The position numbers were made by a program, and so were the translations under genes. 43,736 nt of DNA, taken from assembly GCA_021323335.1 (NCBI GenBank), contig JAJTCN010000018.1:1-43736 (forward strand), read 5' to 3'. Below the pieces are notes generated by a model that was not told where the DNA came from, searched no databases, and saw only the letters and a program-made list of their open reading frames with translations. Origin of the DNA: Ramlibacter sp. Lineage in GTDB: Bacteria > Pseudomonadota > Gammaproteobacteria > Burkholderiales > Burkholderiaceae_C. Shown here in pieces: positions 23,939 to 32,390 of this stretch. Each line of letters begins with the position of its first letter. Positions within the stretch are counted from its first letter, which is position 1.

Positions 23939-24841
23939 CTACAAGCGGTTGTGGATCGCCGTGCTGGCGATGGCGGCATGGCCCGTCGCCACGCTGATCT
24001 GGTTCAGGTCCACCGCCACGTCGCCGGCCACGTAGAGGCCGTCCACCGTCGTCTGCTGGTGCGAGTCGACTTCGAGCTGGCCGTTGTCGCGCGCGCGGGC
24101 GCCCAGCGCGGTGGCGAGCTCGCAGGCGGTGACCAGGCCGAGCGCGGGATAGAGGGTGTCGAACTCCAGCACCTGCCCATTCTGCAGTTCCACCCGCACG
24201 CCGGCGCCGTCGACGCCGCAGTCGATGCGATGCGGCGGGCTGTCGGCGATGCGCACGCCCGCTTCGCGCAGGCGCGCCAGGTCCGGTGCGCCGACCTCCT
24301 CCTGCGTGGCCATGGAAAGCCACGTCACCTCGTTGTCCCAGTTGGCGATGAAGAGCGATTCGCGCAGCCCGTGGCCGGCGCGCCCCAGCACCGCGACGCG
24401 CTGGTGCTGCGTCTCGAAGCCGTCGCAGATGGGGCAGTAGCGCACCTGCCCCGCCTTCATCGCCTGCAGGATGCCGTCGATCTCCGGCTCGACGTCGCGC
24501 GCGCCAGTGGCGAGCAGGACGAAGCGGGCGCGCCACGTGCCCTGCGCGCTCTCGGCGCGGAAGGTGCCGTCGTCCAGCCGCCGCAGCGACTGCACCCGCG
24601 TCTGCTCCGCGGGCACCGCGTACTTCGCCGCATGCTCGCGCAATCGCCGCAACAGCTCGGGCCCCTCGATGCCGTCCGGAAACCCCGGCACGTTGCGGGT
24701 GCGCGGGATGCGCTGCAGGCGGCTGCCGCCGTCGTCCAGCACCACGGCGCGGCGCTTGTAGCGGCCGAAGTAAACGGCCGCGGTCAGGCCGGCCGCGCCG
24801 CCGCCGATCACCAGGCAATCCAGCAATTCATCGTTCGTCAT
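23939..24841 (-). CDS. Thioredoxin-reductase-like FAD/NAD(P) oxidoreductase
   Basis: This 300-residue flavoprotein has the TrxR architecture. The FAD motif is GGGAAG (13-18), the redox disulfide C136-P-I-C139 (YCPICDGFE) sits where TrxB has CATCDG, and the late FAD block is TVDGLYVAGDVAVDLNQISVATGHAAIAS. The NADPH motif region (VAVLGRAGHGLRES) is degenerate compared with the standard GGGxSA. A redox role with a thiol or ferredoxin partner is likely; thioredoxin as substrate is unproven because trxC lies 20 kb away. It is followed by the dehydratase gene and preceded by DUF2269 (9 bases). Confidence 0.9.
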   Translation of the reverse strand: MTNDELLDCLVIGGGAAGLTAAVYFGRYKRRAVVLDDGGSRLQRIPRTRNVPGFPDGIEGPELLRRLREHAAKYAVPAEQTRVQSLRRLDDGTFRAESAQGTWRARFVLLATGARDVEPEIDGILQAMKAGQVRYCPICDGFETQHQRVAVLGRAGHGLRESLFIANWDNEVTWLSMATQEEVGAPDLARLREAGVRIADSPPHRIDCGVDGAGVRVELQNGQVLEFDTLYPALGLVTACELATALGARARDNGQLEVDSHQQTTVDGLYVAGDVAVDLNQISVATGHAAIASTAIHNRL

Positions 24842-24850
24842 GGGTTCGTT

Positions 24851-25327
24851 TCAGTCGGCCCAGGGCAGGCTCTTGGCCACCATCAGCCAGAAGATCAGGA
24901 GGAAGACCAGGAAGGCGACGCAGCCGAGGCCCGTCCACCAGTGGAACAGGCGGTCGTACGCCGCGGGCACCGGCGCCCCGCTGCGCTGCGCCTGCGCCAT
25001 CAGGTTGCGCATGCGGATCTGGATCACCACCACCGGCAGCCAGCACGCGATCGCCACCCCGTACAGCACCAGCGACCAGGCCACCCAGGGCGTGGAATAC
25101 GGCAGGTCCAGCATGTGGACCAACGCCAGGCCGCTGACCGGCTGCAGGACGGCGGTGGTGGTGGTCAGCAGCCAGTCCGCGAGCACGACGTTGCGGGTGG
25201 CCATGGCGATCCCGCCCACCTGCCGGCGCAGCGTGGCGGCGAACAGGTGGAAGGCCGAGCCGACGCCCGCGCCGAACAGGATCGTCGACGACAGCACGTG
25301 GATCCACTTCAGGACGAGGTAGTCCAT
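24851..25327 (-). CDS. DUF2269 integral membrane protein
   Basis: This 158-residue protein has four hydrophobic helices and begins MDYLVLKWIHVLSSTILFGAGVGSAFHLF, the usual start of DUF2269 membrane proteins. Histidines lie in the first helix (WIHVLSS) and next to the later GLALVHMLDLPYSTPWV segment; heme binding is conceivable but not known. Its ATG overlaps the stop of the upstream SDR-fusion gene by one base (TGATG), so they are coupled. The flavoprotein gene follows after nine bases, suggesting a three-gene operon. Confidence 0.88.
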   Translation of the reverse strand: MDYLVLKWIHVLSSTILFGAGVGSAFHLFAATLRRQVGGIAMATRNVVLADWLLTTTTAVLQPVSGLALVHMLDLPYSTPWVAWSLVLYGVAIACWLPVVVIQIRMRNLMAQAQRSGAPVPAAYDRLFHWWTGLGCVAFLVFLLIFWLMVAKSLPWAD

Positions 25328-26607
25328 CAGGCACGCCGGGGCTCCAGGCCCCACAACAGCAGGATGGTGGCGAGGATCGGCAGGTTCTTCGAGATCGGCC
25401 CGTAGGGGTGCAGCCAGTATTCCGGCAGGAACAAGGTGACGAGCGCGGTGTAGCCGGCGACCAGCGCGAACTGCGCCAGCCAGACCCGGCGGCGCCACCG
25501 CGCGGGCGCGGTGAGCGTGAGCACGCCCAGCAGCAGGTCCAGCACGGCGGAGCCGTAGAGGGCCAGCGCGGCGGGCATGCCGTGCAGGCCGACGCGGGCC
25601 AGCAGTTCGTAGCTGTCACGCACCGGGTAGAGGCCGAAGGAGACGATGGCCGTCCAGATCCACATCAGGGCGAGCGCGATGCGCAGCACCGGCAGCCAGA
25701 GATCGAGCACGGCCTCGCGACGCGCCGCCTCGCTTGCTTGCGGTCGGATGAACTCGCGCGGCGGCCGCGGAGCCTGCGGCAAGAGGCCGACCAGCCCGTT
25801 GTCGTCGGTGGCGTTGCCGGCCAGCAGCATGTCCGCCGTTTCCGCGTCCAGCATGCTGCCCGGCAGGTGGCCGGCGATGGCGGCGCCGAGACGGAACAAC
25901 GGCGCGGGCATCGGCACGATCCACTGGCGGCGGCTTTCGCCCAGCGCCTCGCGCAGGTCGCCGAGGTAATCGCGCAGTGCCATCGGCCTCGGCCCGGCGA
26001 ACGCAAGGGTCTCGATGCCGCGCGGCGGCGACTCCAGCAGGCGCACGATGCCCTGCACCACGTCATCGATGTGCACGGGCTGCACCAGCATGCGGCCCCC
26101 CTGGGGGAACGGCAGCAGCGGCGCCACCGCCAGCTTGTTGAACAGCGTCGTGCTGGAGCCGCCCGGCCCATACACGAGCGACGGCTGCACGATCGCGCCG
26201 CGCAGCGGCAGCGTCCGCAGCACGTCGTCGGCCGCCTTCTTGCTGAGGTGGTAGCCGGAACGCGCGCCCTCGTCCGCGCCCAGGGCCGAGACTTGCACCA
26301 CGGTGCCGACCCCGGCCGCGACGCAGGCGCGGAACAGTTCGCCCGGCGCCTCGGCGTGCAATGCGTGGAATGTCTGTCCGCCCTGCTCGCGCAGGATGCC
26401 CACGGCGTTGACGGCGGCGTCGATGCCGGCCAGCCGCGGCAGCCACCAGTCGCGCGAGGGAACTTGCGCGTAATCGGCCTGCACCACCGCTTGCCCGGGC
26501 GGGCCGGCGCTCCGCTGCACGCGCACCACCACGTGGCCACGCTGCTCCAGCGCCTGCGCGACAGCTCGGCCGATGAATCCGGTGGCACCGGTGAGGAGGA
26601 TTCGCAT
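25327..26607 (-). CDS. SDR/NAD-dependent epimerase-like protein fused to a DoxX-type membrane domain
   Basis: This 426-residue protein combines an N-terminal extended SDR domain and a C-terminal membrane domain. The cofactor motif TGATGFIG is at residues 6-13, and a YHLSKKAADD block (Y-x3-K) gives the catalytic pair. Residues about 285-426 have four hydrophobic helices (LRIALALMWIWTAIVSFGLYP... WLAQFALVAGYTALVTLFLPEYW... LPILATILLLWGL), resembling the DoxX-like group. Such fusions are known in Burkholderiales and usually adjoin DUF2269, as here. The role may be in quinone or lipid redox chemistry at the membrane, but this is inference. The ATG at 26607 gives MRILLTG. Confidence 0.88.
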   Translation of the reverse strand: MRILLTGATGFIGRAVAQALEQRGHVVVRVQRSAGPPGQAVVQADYAQVPSRDWWLPRLAGIDAAVNAVGILREQGGQTFHALHAEAPGELFRACVAAGVGTVVQVSALGADEGARSGYHLSKKAADDVLRTLPLRGAIVQPSLVYGPGGSSTTLFNKLAVAPLLPFPQGGRMLVQPVHIDDVVQGIVRLLESPPRGIETLAFAGPRPMALRDYLGDLREALGESRRQWIVPMPAPLFRLGAAIAGHLPGSMLDAETADMLLAGNATDDNGLVGLLPQAPRPPREFIRPQASEAARREAVLDLWLPVLRIALALMWIWTAIVSFGLYPVRDSYELLARVGLHGMPAALALYGSAVLDLLLGVLTLTAPARWRRRVWLAQFALVAGYTALVTLFLPEYWLHPYGPISKNLPILATILLLWGLEPRRA

Positions 26608-26717
26608 GGGAAAAGCAGTCAGTGCCTGCAGTCTAGCCAGCGCGGGCACCACGCGGGGCCGTTACCCTTTGAGAGCACGGCCCCACGGATGCGGCCGGCC
26701 TGCCTAGACTGGGCCCC

Positions 26718-27185
26718 ATGACGACCTGGAAAGAAGCCTTGCGCGAAGGCGCAGTCTCCGGCAGCCTGGCCAGCGTGCTGTCGGGCACCTACCTGGCCTG
26801 GCGCGGAGCGCGGCACGGCGAGATCGCCGCGCCCCTCAATGCGGTGAGTCACTGGTTCTTCGGCGACCGCGCGCTGCGGCAGGACGAGCCGAGCCTGACG
26901 TACACGCTGACCGGCTACCTCACGCATCACGCCGCGTCCATCTTCTGGGGGGTGCTGCATGCCAAGGCGTGGGGTGCGCGCGAACGGGCGAAGCAGCCCT
27001 TGCCGGCCGCCGCCGGCGCGGTGGCCGCGGCGGGCGTGGCCTGCTTCGTCGACTACCAGCTCACGCCGAAGCGCCTGACCCCCGGCTTCGAGCATCGGCT
27101 CGGGCGGCCGGAGATGGCGAACGTCTATGCCTGCTTCGCTTTGGGGTTGATGATCGGCAGCATGGCGATGCGGGGCCGCCGGTGA
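26718..27185 (+). CDS. Hypothetical membrane protein
   Basis: This 155-residue protein has three or four hydrophobic segments (ASVLSGTYLAWRG, THHAASIFWGVLHAKAW, AAAGAVAAAGVACFVDYQL, NVYACFALGLMIGSMAM) separated by charged loops. I recognise no family. The sequence THHAASIFWG and FFGDRAL suggest an ordered loop. It is divergent from the SDR-fusion gene (110 bases) and convergent with the histidine kinase gene, with a REP-like element between. It is kept as a real gene because its length and codon use match the neighbours and it does not lie over another gene. Confidence 0.7.
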   Translation: MTTWKEALREGAVSGSLASVLSGTYLAWRGARHGEIAAPLNAVSHWFFGDRALRQDEPSLTYTLTGYLTHHAASIFWGVLHAKAWGARERAKQPLPAAAGAVAAAGVACFVDYQLTPKRLTPGFEHRLGRPEMANVYACFALGLMIGSMAMRGRR

Positions 27186-27192
27186 ACGGCAG

Positions 27193-27257
27193 ACCGGCGG
27201 TGAGCGGTAGGCCGGCGGTGAGCGCGTAGCCGAACCCCGGTGACCGAACCCCGGTGA
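27193..27257. repeat. REP-like GTAG palindrome with degenerate tandem copies
   Basis: One intact copy (27207-27241, plus: GTAGGCCGGCGGTGAGCGCG to ACCCCGGT) is flanked by partial duplications: ACCGGCGGTGAGCGG before it and a second CCGAACCCCGGTGA after it (27244-27257). The pattern suggests slippage or partial duplication inside the element. It lies between the hypothetical membrane protein stop (27185) and the kinase stop (27258). Confidence 0.75.
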
Positions 27258-28949
27258 TCAGACCTCCGCCTTGTCCCGGTCCTTCGCCGACTCCAGCATC
27301 GCGCTGACGGCGTCGCCCAGCTGCGCGATGTCGAAAGGCTTGCGCAGCAGGCGCGGCTTGCCCGCCAGGCGTTCCACGGCCGCCATGTCGGCATAGCCCG
27401 TCGCCAGGATCACCGGCACGTCGCCGACCAGCTTGCGCGCCTCCGAGATCACCTCGGCGCCGGTCATGTCGGGCATCGCGTAATCGACCACCAGCAAGTC
27501 CGGCTTGATCGTGCGCAGCTGCACCAGGGCTTCGGCGCCGTTCGCCGCTTCGGTGACCTTGTAGCCGATGAGGCTGAGGCACTCGACGATCACGCGGCGG
27601 ACGTCCGGGTCGTCTTCGACCACGAGGATGTGGCAGGCGCCGGCCATGGCGGGCATGGCCGTTTCGCGCGCCACGACTTCATCCACGCCGTCCTCGTCGG
27701 CCTGCGGGAACAGCATTTCCACCGTCGTGCCCTCGCCTTCGACGCTGCGGATGCGGGCGATGCCGCCGGACTGGCGGGCGAATCCGTAGACCTGGCTCAG
27801 GCCCAGGCCGGTGCCGCTGCCCACCGGCTTGGTGGTAAAGAAGGGGTCGAACACCTTGGGCAGCACGTTGGCGGGAATGCCCGAGCCGTTGTCGCTCACC
27901 GAGAGCAGGACGTAATCGCCGTCCGGCACGTCGCGGTCGCCGTCGATGTAGCGCGTGCCGGTGGTGATCTTCAGCTTGCCCTCGGACATGGCGTCCTTGG
28001 AGTTCACCGCCAGGTTCAGCACCGCCATCTCGAGCTGGCCCGGGTCCAGCAGCACGGTCGCCTCTTCCTCGCACAGGTCCATCTCGACCTCGACGCCGGA
28101 GCCGACGGAGATTTCCAGCAGGTCCTTCATGCCCAGGATCAACTGGTTCACCCGCGTGACCTTGGGCATCAGCGACTGGCTGCGGGCGAAGGACAGCAGC
28201 TGGTTCGTGAGGCGGGCGCCCCGGCGCGCGGCGCTCTTGGCGCGATCCACCACGGGCTTGACCTTCTCCTCCTTGGCGTAGAGGGAGACCAGCTCGAGGT
28301 TCATGTTCACCACGTGCAGCAGGTTGTTGAAGTCGTGCGCGATGCCGCCGGTGAGCCGGCCGATCGCCTCCATCTTCTGCACCTGCGTCAGCGCCGCCTG
28401 CGCGCGCTCGCGCTCGTTGATCTCCTTCATCAGGCGATCGTTGGCGCTGGCCAGCTCCCTGGTGCGGCGCAGGATGCGGTCTTCGAGCTCGCCGTTCAGG
28501 CGCTCGAGCTCGGTGCGGGTGCGCTTCAATTCCTCGAGGTGCTCGCGCGCCGCATACTGGCGCCTGCGCGCGCGCACCGCGGATTCGGCGGCGCTGGCCA
28601 GCGTCTCGGCATTCAGCGGCCGCTCCAGCAGCACCAGGTTGCCCAGGCTGTGCAGCGAGCGAAAGTCCTTCTGCGGCCGCCGCCCCTCGCGCTTGGTGGC
28701 CAGAACGACGAAGGGGAAGTCGGACCATGGCGGCTGGTTGTTCAGCCAATGCAGCAGCCGGTCTTCGGCCATGAGGTCGGGCAGGGCCTCCTCCGTCAGG
28801 ATCACGGCGGCCGCGCCCTCCTGCAGGCATTGGAGAAGCTCGTCTTCCGTGGTGCAGACCTGGGCCTCGATGCCCTGGTGGGTGAGCACGCCATGGACCA
28901 CCGCACCATCGCGGCCCCGGGGCGCATGGATGAGGACACGAAGTTCCAT
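27258..28949 (-). CDS. Hybrid sensor histidine kinase with N-terminal degenerate receiver
   Basis: This 563-residue protein has an N-terminal receiver-like domain (1-125), a coiled coil (about 130-195), a HisKA domain with H205 (GRLTGGIAHDFNNLL), a HATPase domain with N316, DNGSG (353-357) and GTGLGL (379-384), and a C-terminal receiver with DD446-447, D489, T517 and K537. The N-terminal domain has Glu (E53) where the phosphoacceptor Asp would be, so it may act as a docking or constant module. No membrane helix is present, so the kinase is cytoplasmic. It overlaps the KaiC-like gene by one base (TGATG), so both come from one mRNA, and the ATPase is the natural signalling partner. Confidence 0.95.
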   Translation of the reverse strand: MELRVLIHAPRGRDGAVVHGVLTHQGIEAQVCTTEDELLQCLQEGAAAVILTEEALPDLMAEDRLLHWLNNQPPWSDFPFVVLATKREGRRPQKDFRSLHSLGNLVLLERPLNAETLASAAESAVRARRRQYAAREHLEELKRTRTELERLNGELEDRILRRTRELASANDRLMKEINERERAQAALTQVQKMEAIGRLTGGIAHDFNNLLHVVNMNLELVSLYAKEEKVKPVVDRAKSAARRGARLTNQLLSFARSQSLMPKVTRVNQLILGMKDLLEISVGSGVEVEMDLCEEEATVLLDPGQLEMAVLNLAVNSKDAMSEGKLKITTGTRYIDGDRDVPDGDYVLLSVSDNGSGIPANVLPKVFDPFFTTKPVGSGTGLGLSQVYGFARQSGGIARIRSVEGEGTTVEMLFPQADEDGVDEVVARETAMPAMAGACHILVVEDDPDVRRVIVECLSLIGYKVTEAANGAEALVQLRTIKPDLLVVDYAMPDMTGAEVISEARKLVGDVPVILATGYADMAAVERLAGKPRLLRKPFDIAQLGDAVSAMLESAKDRDKAEV

Positions 28950-30466
28950 CAGGACCTTCCGCGCCGGTCGCTGTCGCCAAGCAGCGGCAGGTCGCCGCGG
29001 TACGCGGTGACGCCGCTCAGCACGCCTTCGAAGTCGGTCAGCTCGTTGCCGAACTCCAGCCCGCGCGGGCCCAGGCGAAATTCGCGGATGGTCTGCTCAT
29101 GGTGGTTGGTGCGGCTCTTGACCATCGAGACGGCCTTCAGCAGCTTGCCCCGCGCCTCGAAGAAGCGGAACAGCAGGATCGCGTCGGACAGGTAGCTCAT
29201 GTCCACCTCGCTGCGGATCTCGCCCAGCACGCCGTGCTGCCCGAGGATCAGGATGGTGACCACGCCCCGATGGTTCAGGTAGGTCAGCAGCTCGTGCATC
29301 TGCAGCAGCAGGTACTTGCTGCCCGGCATCGCCTGCAGGTAGGCATTGATGCTGTCGATCACCACCATGCGCGAACCGTCTTCCTCGACGGCGTTGCGCA
29401 CCATGTGGGAGAACTCGCCGGCGGACATTTCCGCGGGGTCGAGCGGGACGATCCGCAAGCTGCCCGACGCGATGTAGGGCTCGATGTCGAGGCCCAGGGC
29501 CCGGGCGCGGACCACCAGCGTCGGCAGGCCTTCGTCGAACAGGTAGTAGGACGCCTTCTCGCCGCGCTTGAGAGCCGCGAGCACGCAAGCTATCGCGGTG
29601 GTGGTCTTGCCGACGCCGGAGGGGCCGCTGAACAGCGTGTTGGTGCCGGCGACGAGCCCGCCTCCCATCATCTCGTCCAGCTTCGCCACGCCGCTGCTGA
29701 CGACGCCGGTGTCGTTGAGGAGGCGATGTTCCGATGCCACCAGCCGCGGGAACACGGCCACGCCGCCCGTGTCCAGGATGTAGTCGTGCTCGCCGCCGCG
29801 GAACTTGATGCCGCGCATCTTCATCACGCGCAGGCGGCGGCGCTCCGGCCCGTACTGGTCGACCGCCTGTTCGAGGTTGATGACGCCGTGGGCGATGCTG
29901 TGCAACTGCAGGTCGGTGGCGCTCGTGGACCGGTCGTCCAGGAACAGCACGGTGCAGCCATGGTCGGAGAAGAACTTCTTCAGCGCGAGGACCTGGCGCC
30001 GATATCGCAGCGGGTCCTGCGCCAGCAGGCGCATCTCCGACAGGCTGTCGAACACCACCCGCCGCGGGCCCAGCTTCTCCACCTGCGCGATCACGCCCTG
30101 GACCGTCTCGCCCAGTTCGATCTGGGCCGGATGCAGGATGGACTGTTCGAGCTCCGGGCTCAGGCCCTCCTCGCTCACCAGTTCGAAGAGCTCGATGCCG
30201 TCGAGGGTCCAGCCGTGCGAAGCCGCGACCGTCCGGAGCTCGGCTTCCGTCTCGGAGAGCGTGACGTACAGCCCTTTCTCGCCGTTGCGCGCGCCCTCGA
30301 TCAGGAAGTGCAGGCCCAGCGTGGTCTTGCCGGCGCCGGGGTCGCCCTCGACGAGGTAGACATGCCCGGTGGGCAGGCCTCCGCCCAGGACGTCGTCGAG
30401 CCCGGCGATGCCGGTCGAGGCGCGTTCCTGTACCGGAATGTGAGAAGTGGGTGTGGGTCGTTTCAT
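28949..30466 (-). CDS. KaiC-like double RecA ATPase, paired with a hybrid kinase
   Basis: This 505-residue protein has two RecA/KaiC domains. Walker A motifs are GDPGAGKTT (41-49) and GPSGVGKTT (281-289); Walker B Asps are D140 (VVFDS) and D371 (MVVIDS). The acidic pair after each Walker A is SE (71-72) in the first and DE (311-312) in the second, so the first domain lacks one Glu of the canonical EE. In the second domain S424 aligns with the KaiC Ser431 phosphosite, and Y425 replaces Thr432. It overlaps the kinase by one base. No kaiA or kaiB is here, so a phase-keeping clock is unlikely; a phosphorylatable stress-signalling ATPase is more plausible. ATG at 30466. Confidence 0.92.
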   Translation of the reverse strand: MKRPTPTSHIPVQERASTGIAGLDDVLGGGLPTGHVYLVEGDPGAGKTTLGLHFLIEGARNGEKGLYVTLSETEAELRTVAASHGWTLDGIELFELVSEEGLSPELEQSILHPAQIELGETVQGVIAQVEKLGPRRVVFDSLSEMRLLAQDPLRYRRQVLALKKFFSDHGCTVLFLDDRSTSATDLQLHSIAHGVINLEQAVDQYGPERRRLRVMKMRGIKFRGGEHDYILDTGGVAVFPRLVASEHRLLNDTGVVSSGVAKLDEMMGGGLVAGTNTLFSGPSGVGKTTTAIACVLAALKRGEKASYYLFDEGLPTLVVRARALGLDIEPYIASGSLRIVPLDPAEMSAGEFSHMVRNAVEEDGSRMVVIDSINAYLQAMPGSKYLLLQMHELLTYLNHRGVVTILILGQHGVLGEIRSEVDMSYLSDAILLFRFFEARGKLLKAVSMVKSRTNHHEQTIREFRLGPRGLEFGNELTDFEGVLSGVTAYRGDLPLLGDSDRRGRS

Positions 30467-30575
30467 CCAATGCCAACAGCCGCGCAAGGACGAGCGGCTG
30501 CTGCGGGGCAATGCTATCTGCAACCCGGCAGCGGCCATGTAGGCCGTGGCCGACAATGCCGATCCGACTGGCTCG

Positions 30576-32267
30576 TCAGCCGGCCTCCGCCTCCTGCAGG
30601 CTGCGCCACATCACCTTGCCGCTGCCGCTCTTGGGCAGCGCCTCCACGAACTGGACGATGCGGGGCACCTTGTAGACCGCCATGTGCTCCCGGCACCAGT
30701 CGATGACGTCCTGCTCCGCGACCTGGCCCTTGAAGGCGGGCCGCAGCACCACGACCGCCTTGACGGTCTCGCCGCGGTACTCATCCCGCGCGGAGATGAT
30801 GCAGGCCTCCTGGATGGCGGGGTGGCGGAACATCAGCGCCTCCACTTCCGCCGGCCACACCTTGAAGCCCGACGCATTGATCATGCGCTTGAGGCGGTCG
30901 GTGAGGAAGAAGTAGCCGTCCTCGTCCATCCGGCCGAGATCCCCCGAACGGAAGAAGCGCTTGCCCTCGAACTCGATGAAGGCGGCGTCCGTGGCCTCGG
31001 GCCGCTTCCAGTAGCCGTCGAACACCATCGGCCCGTGCATGATGATCTCGCCCTGCTCGCCGACCGGCATCTCGGCGAAGGTCTCCGGGTCCACCACCCG
31101 CGCGTCGCAACTCATGAAGGGGATGCCCAGGCACTGCTGCCTGGGCGCGTCCGGCGGGTTGCTGTGCGAGGGCGCGGCGGTCTCGGTGAGGCCGTAGCCC
31201 TCCACGTAGCGCAGGCCGAACTGATCGAACAGCCGCTGCGCCACGGCCTGCGGCATCGCCGCCCCGCCGCCGCCGATGTGCGCCAGGCTCGACAGGTCGT
31301 ACTGTTCGAAGTTCGGGCTGGCCAGCAGGTCGATCACCATCGTCGGGATGTTCGTCCAGGTCGTGACCCGGTAGCTGGAGATCAGCCGGCCCGCCACGTC
31401 GCGGTCCCAGCGCGGCATCATGACCAGCGTGGAGCCGGTGTAGATGTTCGCGTGCATCACGCTCACCATGCCGGTGATGTGGAACATCGGCACCACCAGC
31501 AGTGTCACGTTCTCCGGCGTGGCGTTGCCCCAGACACTGGAGGCCATGGCGTTGTGCAGGAGGCTGCGATGCGGATGCATGCAGCCCTTGGGATGCCCGG
31601 TGGTGCCGCTGGTGTAGGGCAGCACGGCCAGGTCCGCCGGGCCAACGTCCGGCTGGGGCAGCGGCAGCGTGTTGTCCATGGCATCGGTCCATGCCATCAC
31701 GTCCCCGCCGGCCAGTTGCGGCAGCGGGTGGCGCGTGAGCAGCCAGGGCTTCCACGCATCGGGCATCGCGCGGGCTTCGTCCGCATCCGCGTCGAACGCA
31801 TCGGTGAATTGCGTGACGATCATGTGCGCGAGGCGCTGCTCCGGCGGCAGCTGCGCGTCGGCCTTCGCGATCTCGGCGGCGAGGTCGGCGGTGGTGATGG
31901 CCACCTTCGCATCCGGGTCGACGATGTAGTGCTTCAGCTCCTCCGCCCGGTTCATCGGGTTGACGGGCACCACGACGGCATTGGCGCGCAGGATCGCGAA
32001 ATGCGCGACCAGCAGCTGCGGGCAGTTCTGCATGTCCAGCAGCACGCGGTCGCCCTTGCGCACGCCCATGGCATGCAGCCGCGCGGCGAGCCGCTCGGCC
32101 TGGCGCTGCACTTCGGCATAGGGATAGTGCCGGCCGAAGAAGACGACGGCGGACCTGGCGGGGTAGCGCCGGGCGCTGATGGCGAGGTTGTCCCACAGCG
32201 AGGTGGCGGGGACGGTGAGGGCGTGCGGCAGGCGCCGGGGCCAGAACTTGTGATGCGGGCGGTCCAT
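30576..32267 (-). CDS. Long-chain fatty-acid-type acyl-CoA ligase (AMP-binding)
   Basis: This 563-residue ANL-family enzyme activates a carboxylic acid to its acyl-AMP and then acyl-CoA. Core motifs are LPYTSGTTGHPKGCMHPHRSL, the GYGLTETAAPS segment, FRSGDLGRMDEDGYFFLTDRLKRMINASGFKVWPAEVE, and the final lysine in LPKSGSGKVMWRSL. Length and domain order are standard. The substrate is likely a medium- or long-chain fatty acid, but aryl acids are possible. It is followed in the same direction by the KaiC-like gene 109 bases away, with no obvious link. Confidence 0.93.
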   Translation of the reverse strand: MDRPHHKFWPRRLPHALTVPATSLWDNLAISARRYPARSAVVFFGRHYPYAEVQRQAERLAARLHAMGVRKGDRVLLDMQNCPQLLVAHFAILRANAVVVPVNPMNRAEELKHYIVDPDAKVAITTADLAAEIAKADAQLPPEQRLAHMIVTQFTDAFDADADEARAMPDAWKPWLLTRHPLPQLAGGDVMAWTDAMDNTLPLPQPDVGPADLAVLPYTSGTTGHPKGCMHPHRSLLHNAMASSVWGNATPENVTLLVVPMFHITGMVSVMHANIYTGSTLVMMPRWDRDVAGRLISSYRVTTWTNIPTMVIDLLASPNFEQYDLSSLAHIGGGGAAMPQAVAQRLFDQFGLRYVEGYGLTETAAPSHSNPPDAPRQQCLGIPFMSCDARVVDPETFAEMPVGEQGEIIMHGPMVFDGYWKRPEATDAAFIEFEGKRFFRSGDLGRMDEDGYFFLTDRLKRMINASGFKVWPAEVEALMFRHPAIQEACIISARDEYRGETVKAVVVLRPAFKGQVAEQDVIDWCREHMAVYKVPRIVQFVEALPKSGSGKVMWRSLQEAEAG

Positions 32268-32390
32268 GGAACGGGAATCTCCTGGGCCCGACGATAGCCA
32301 ATGGGTCGGCGCGCGGCATGGGGGGAAGCCCCACGCGCGGTCGCGCAGGCGACGCGCGGGCGGCTGGCGCGGCCGGGGCACAATGCGCCG

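Noticed and set aside
22475..25405. A long open reading frame of 976 codons on the plus strand
   Set aside because: It lies over four well-supported minus-strand genes (channel, dehydratase, flavoprotein, DUF2269) and its composition is that of GC-rich antisense shadow. Similar long frames over the kinase, KaiC-like and acyl-CoA ligase genes were rejected for the same reason.
27258..30466. Circadian clock locus
   Set aside because: The KaiC-like gene is paired with a kinase and lacks kaiA and kaiB; a key phosphosite residue is changed. I keep only a signalling interpretation.
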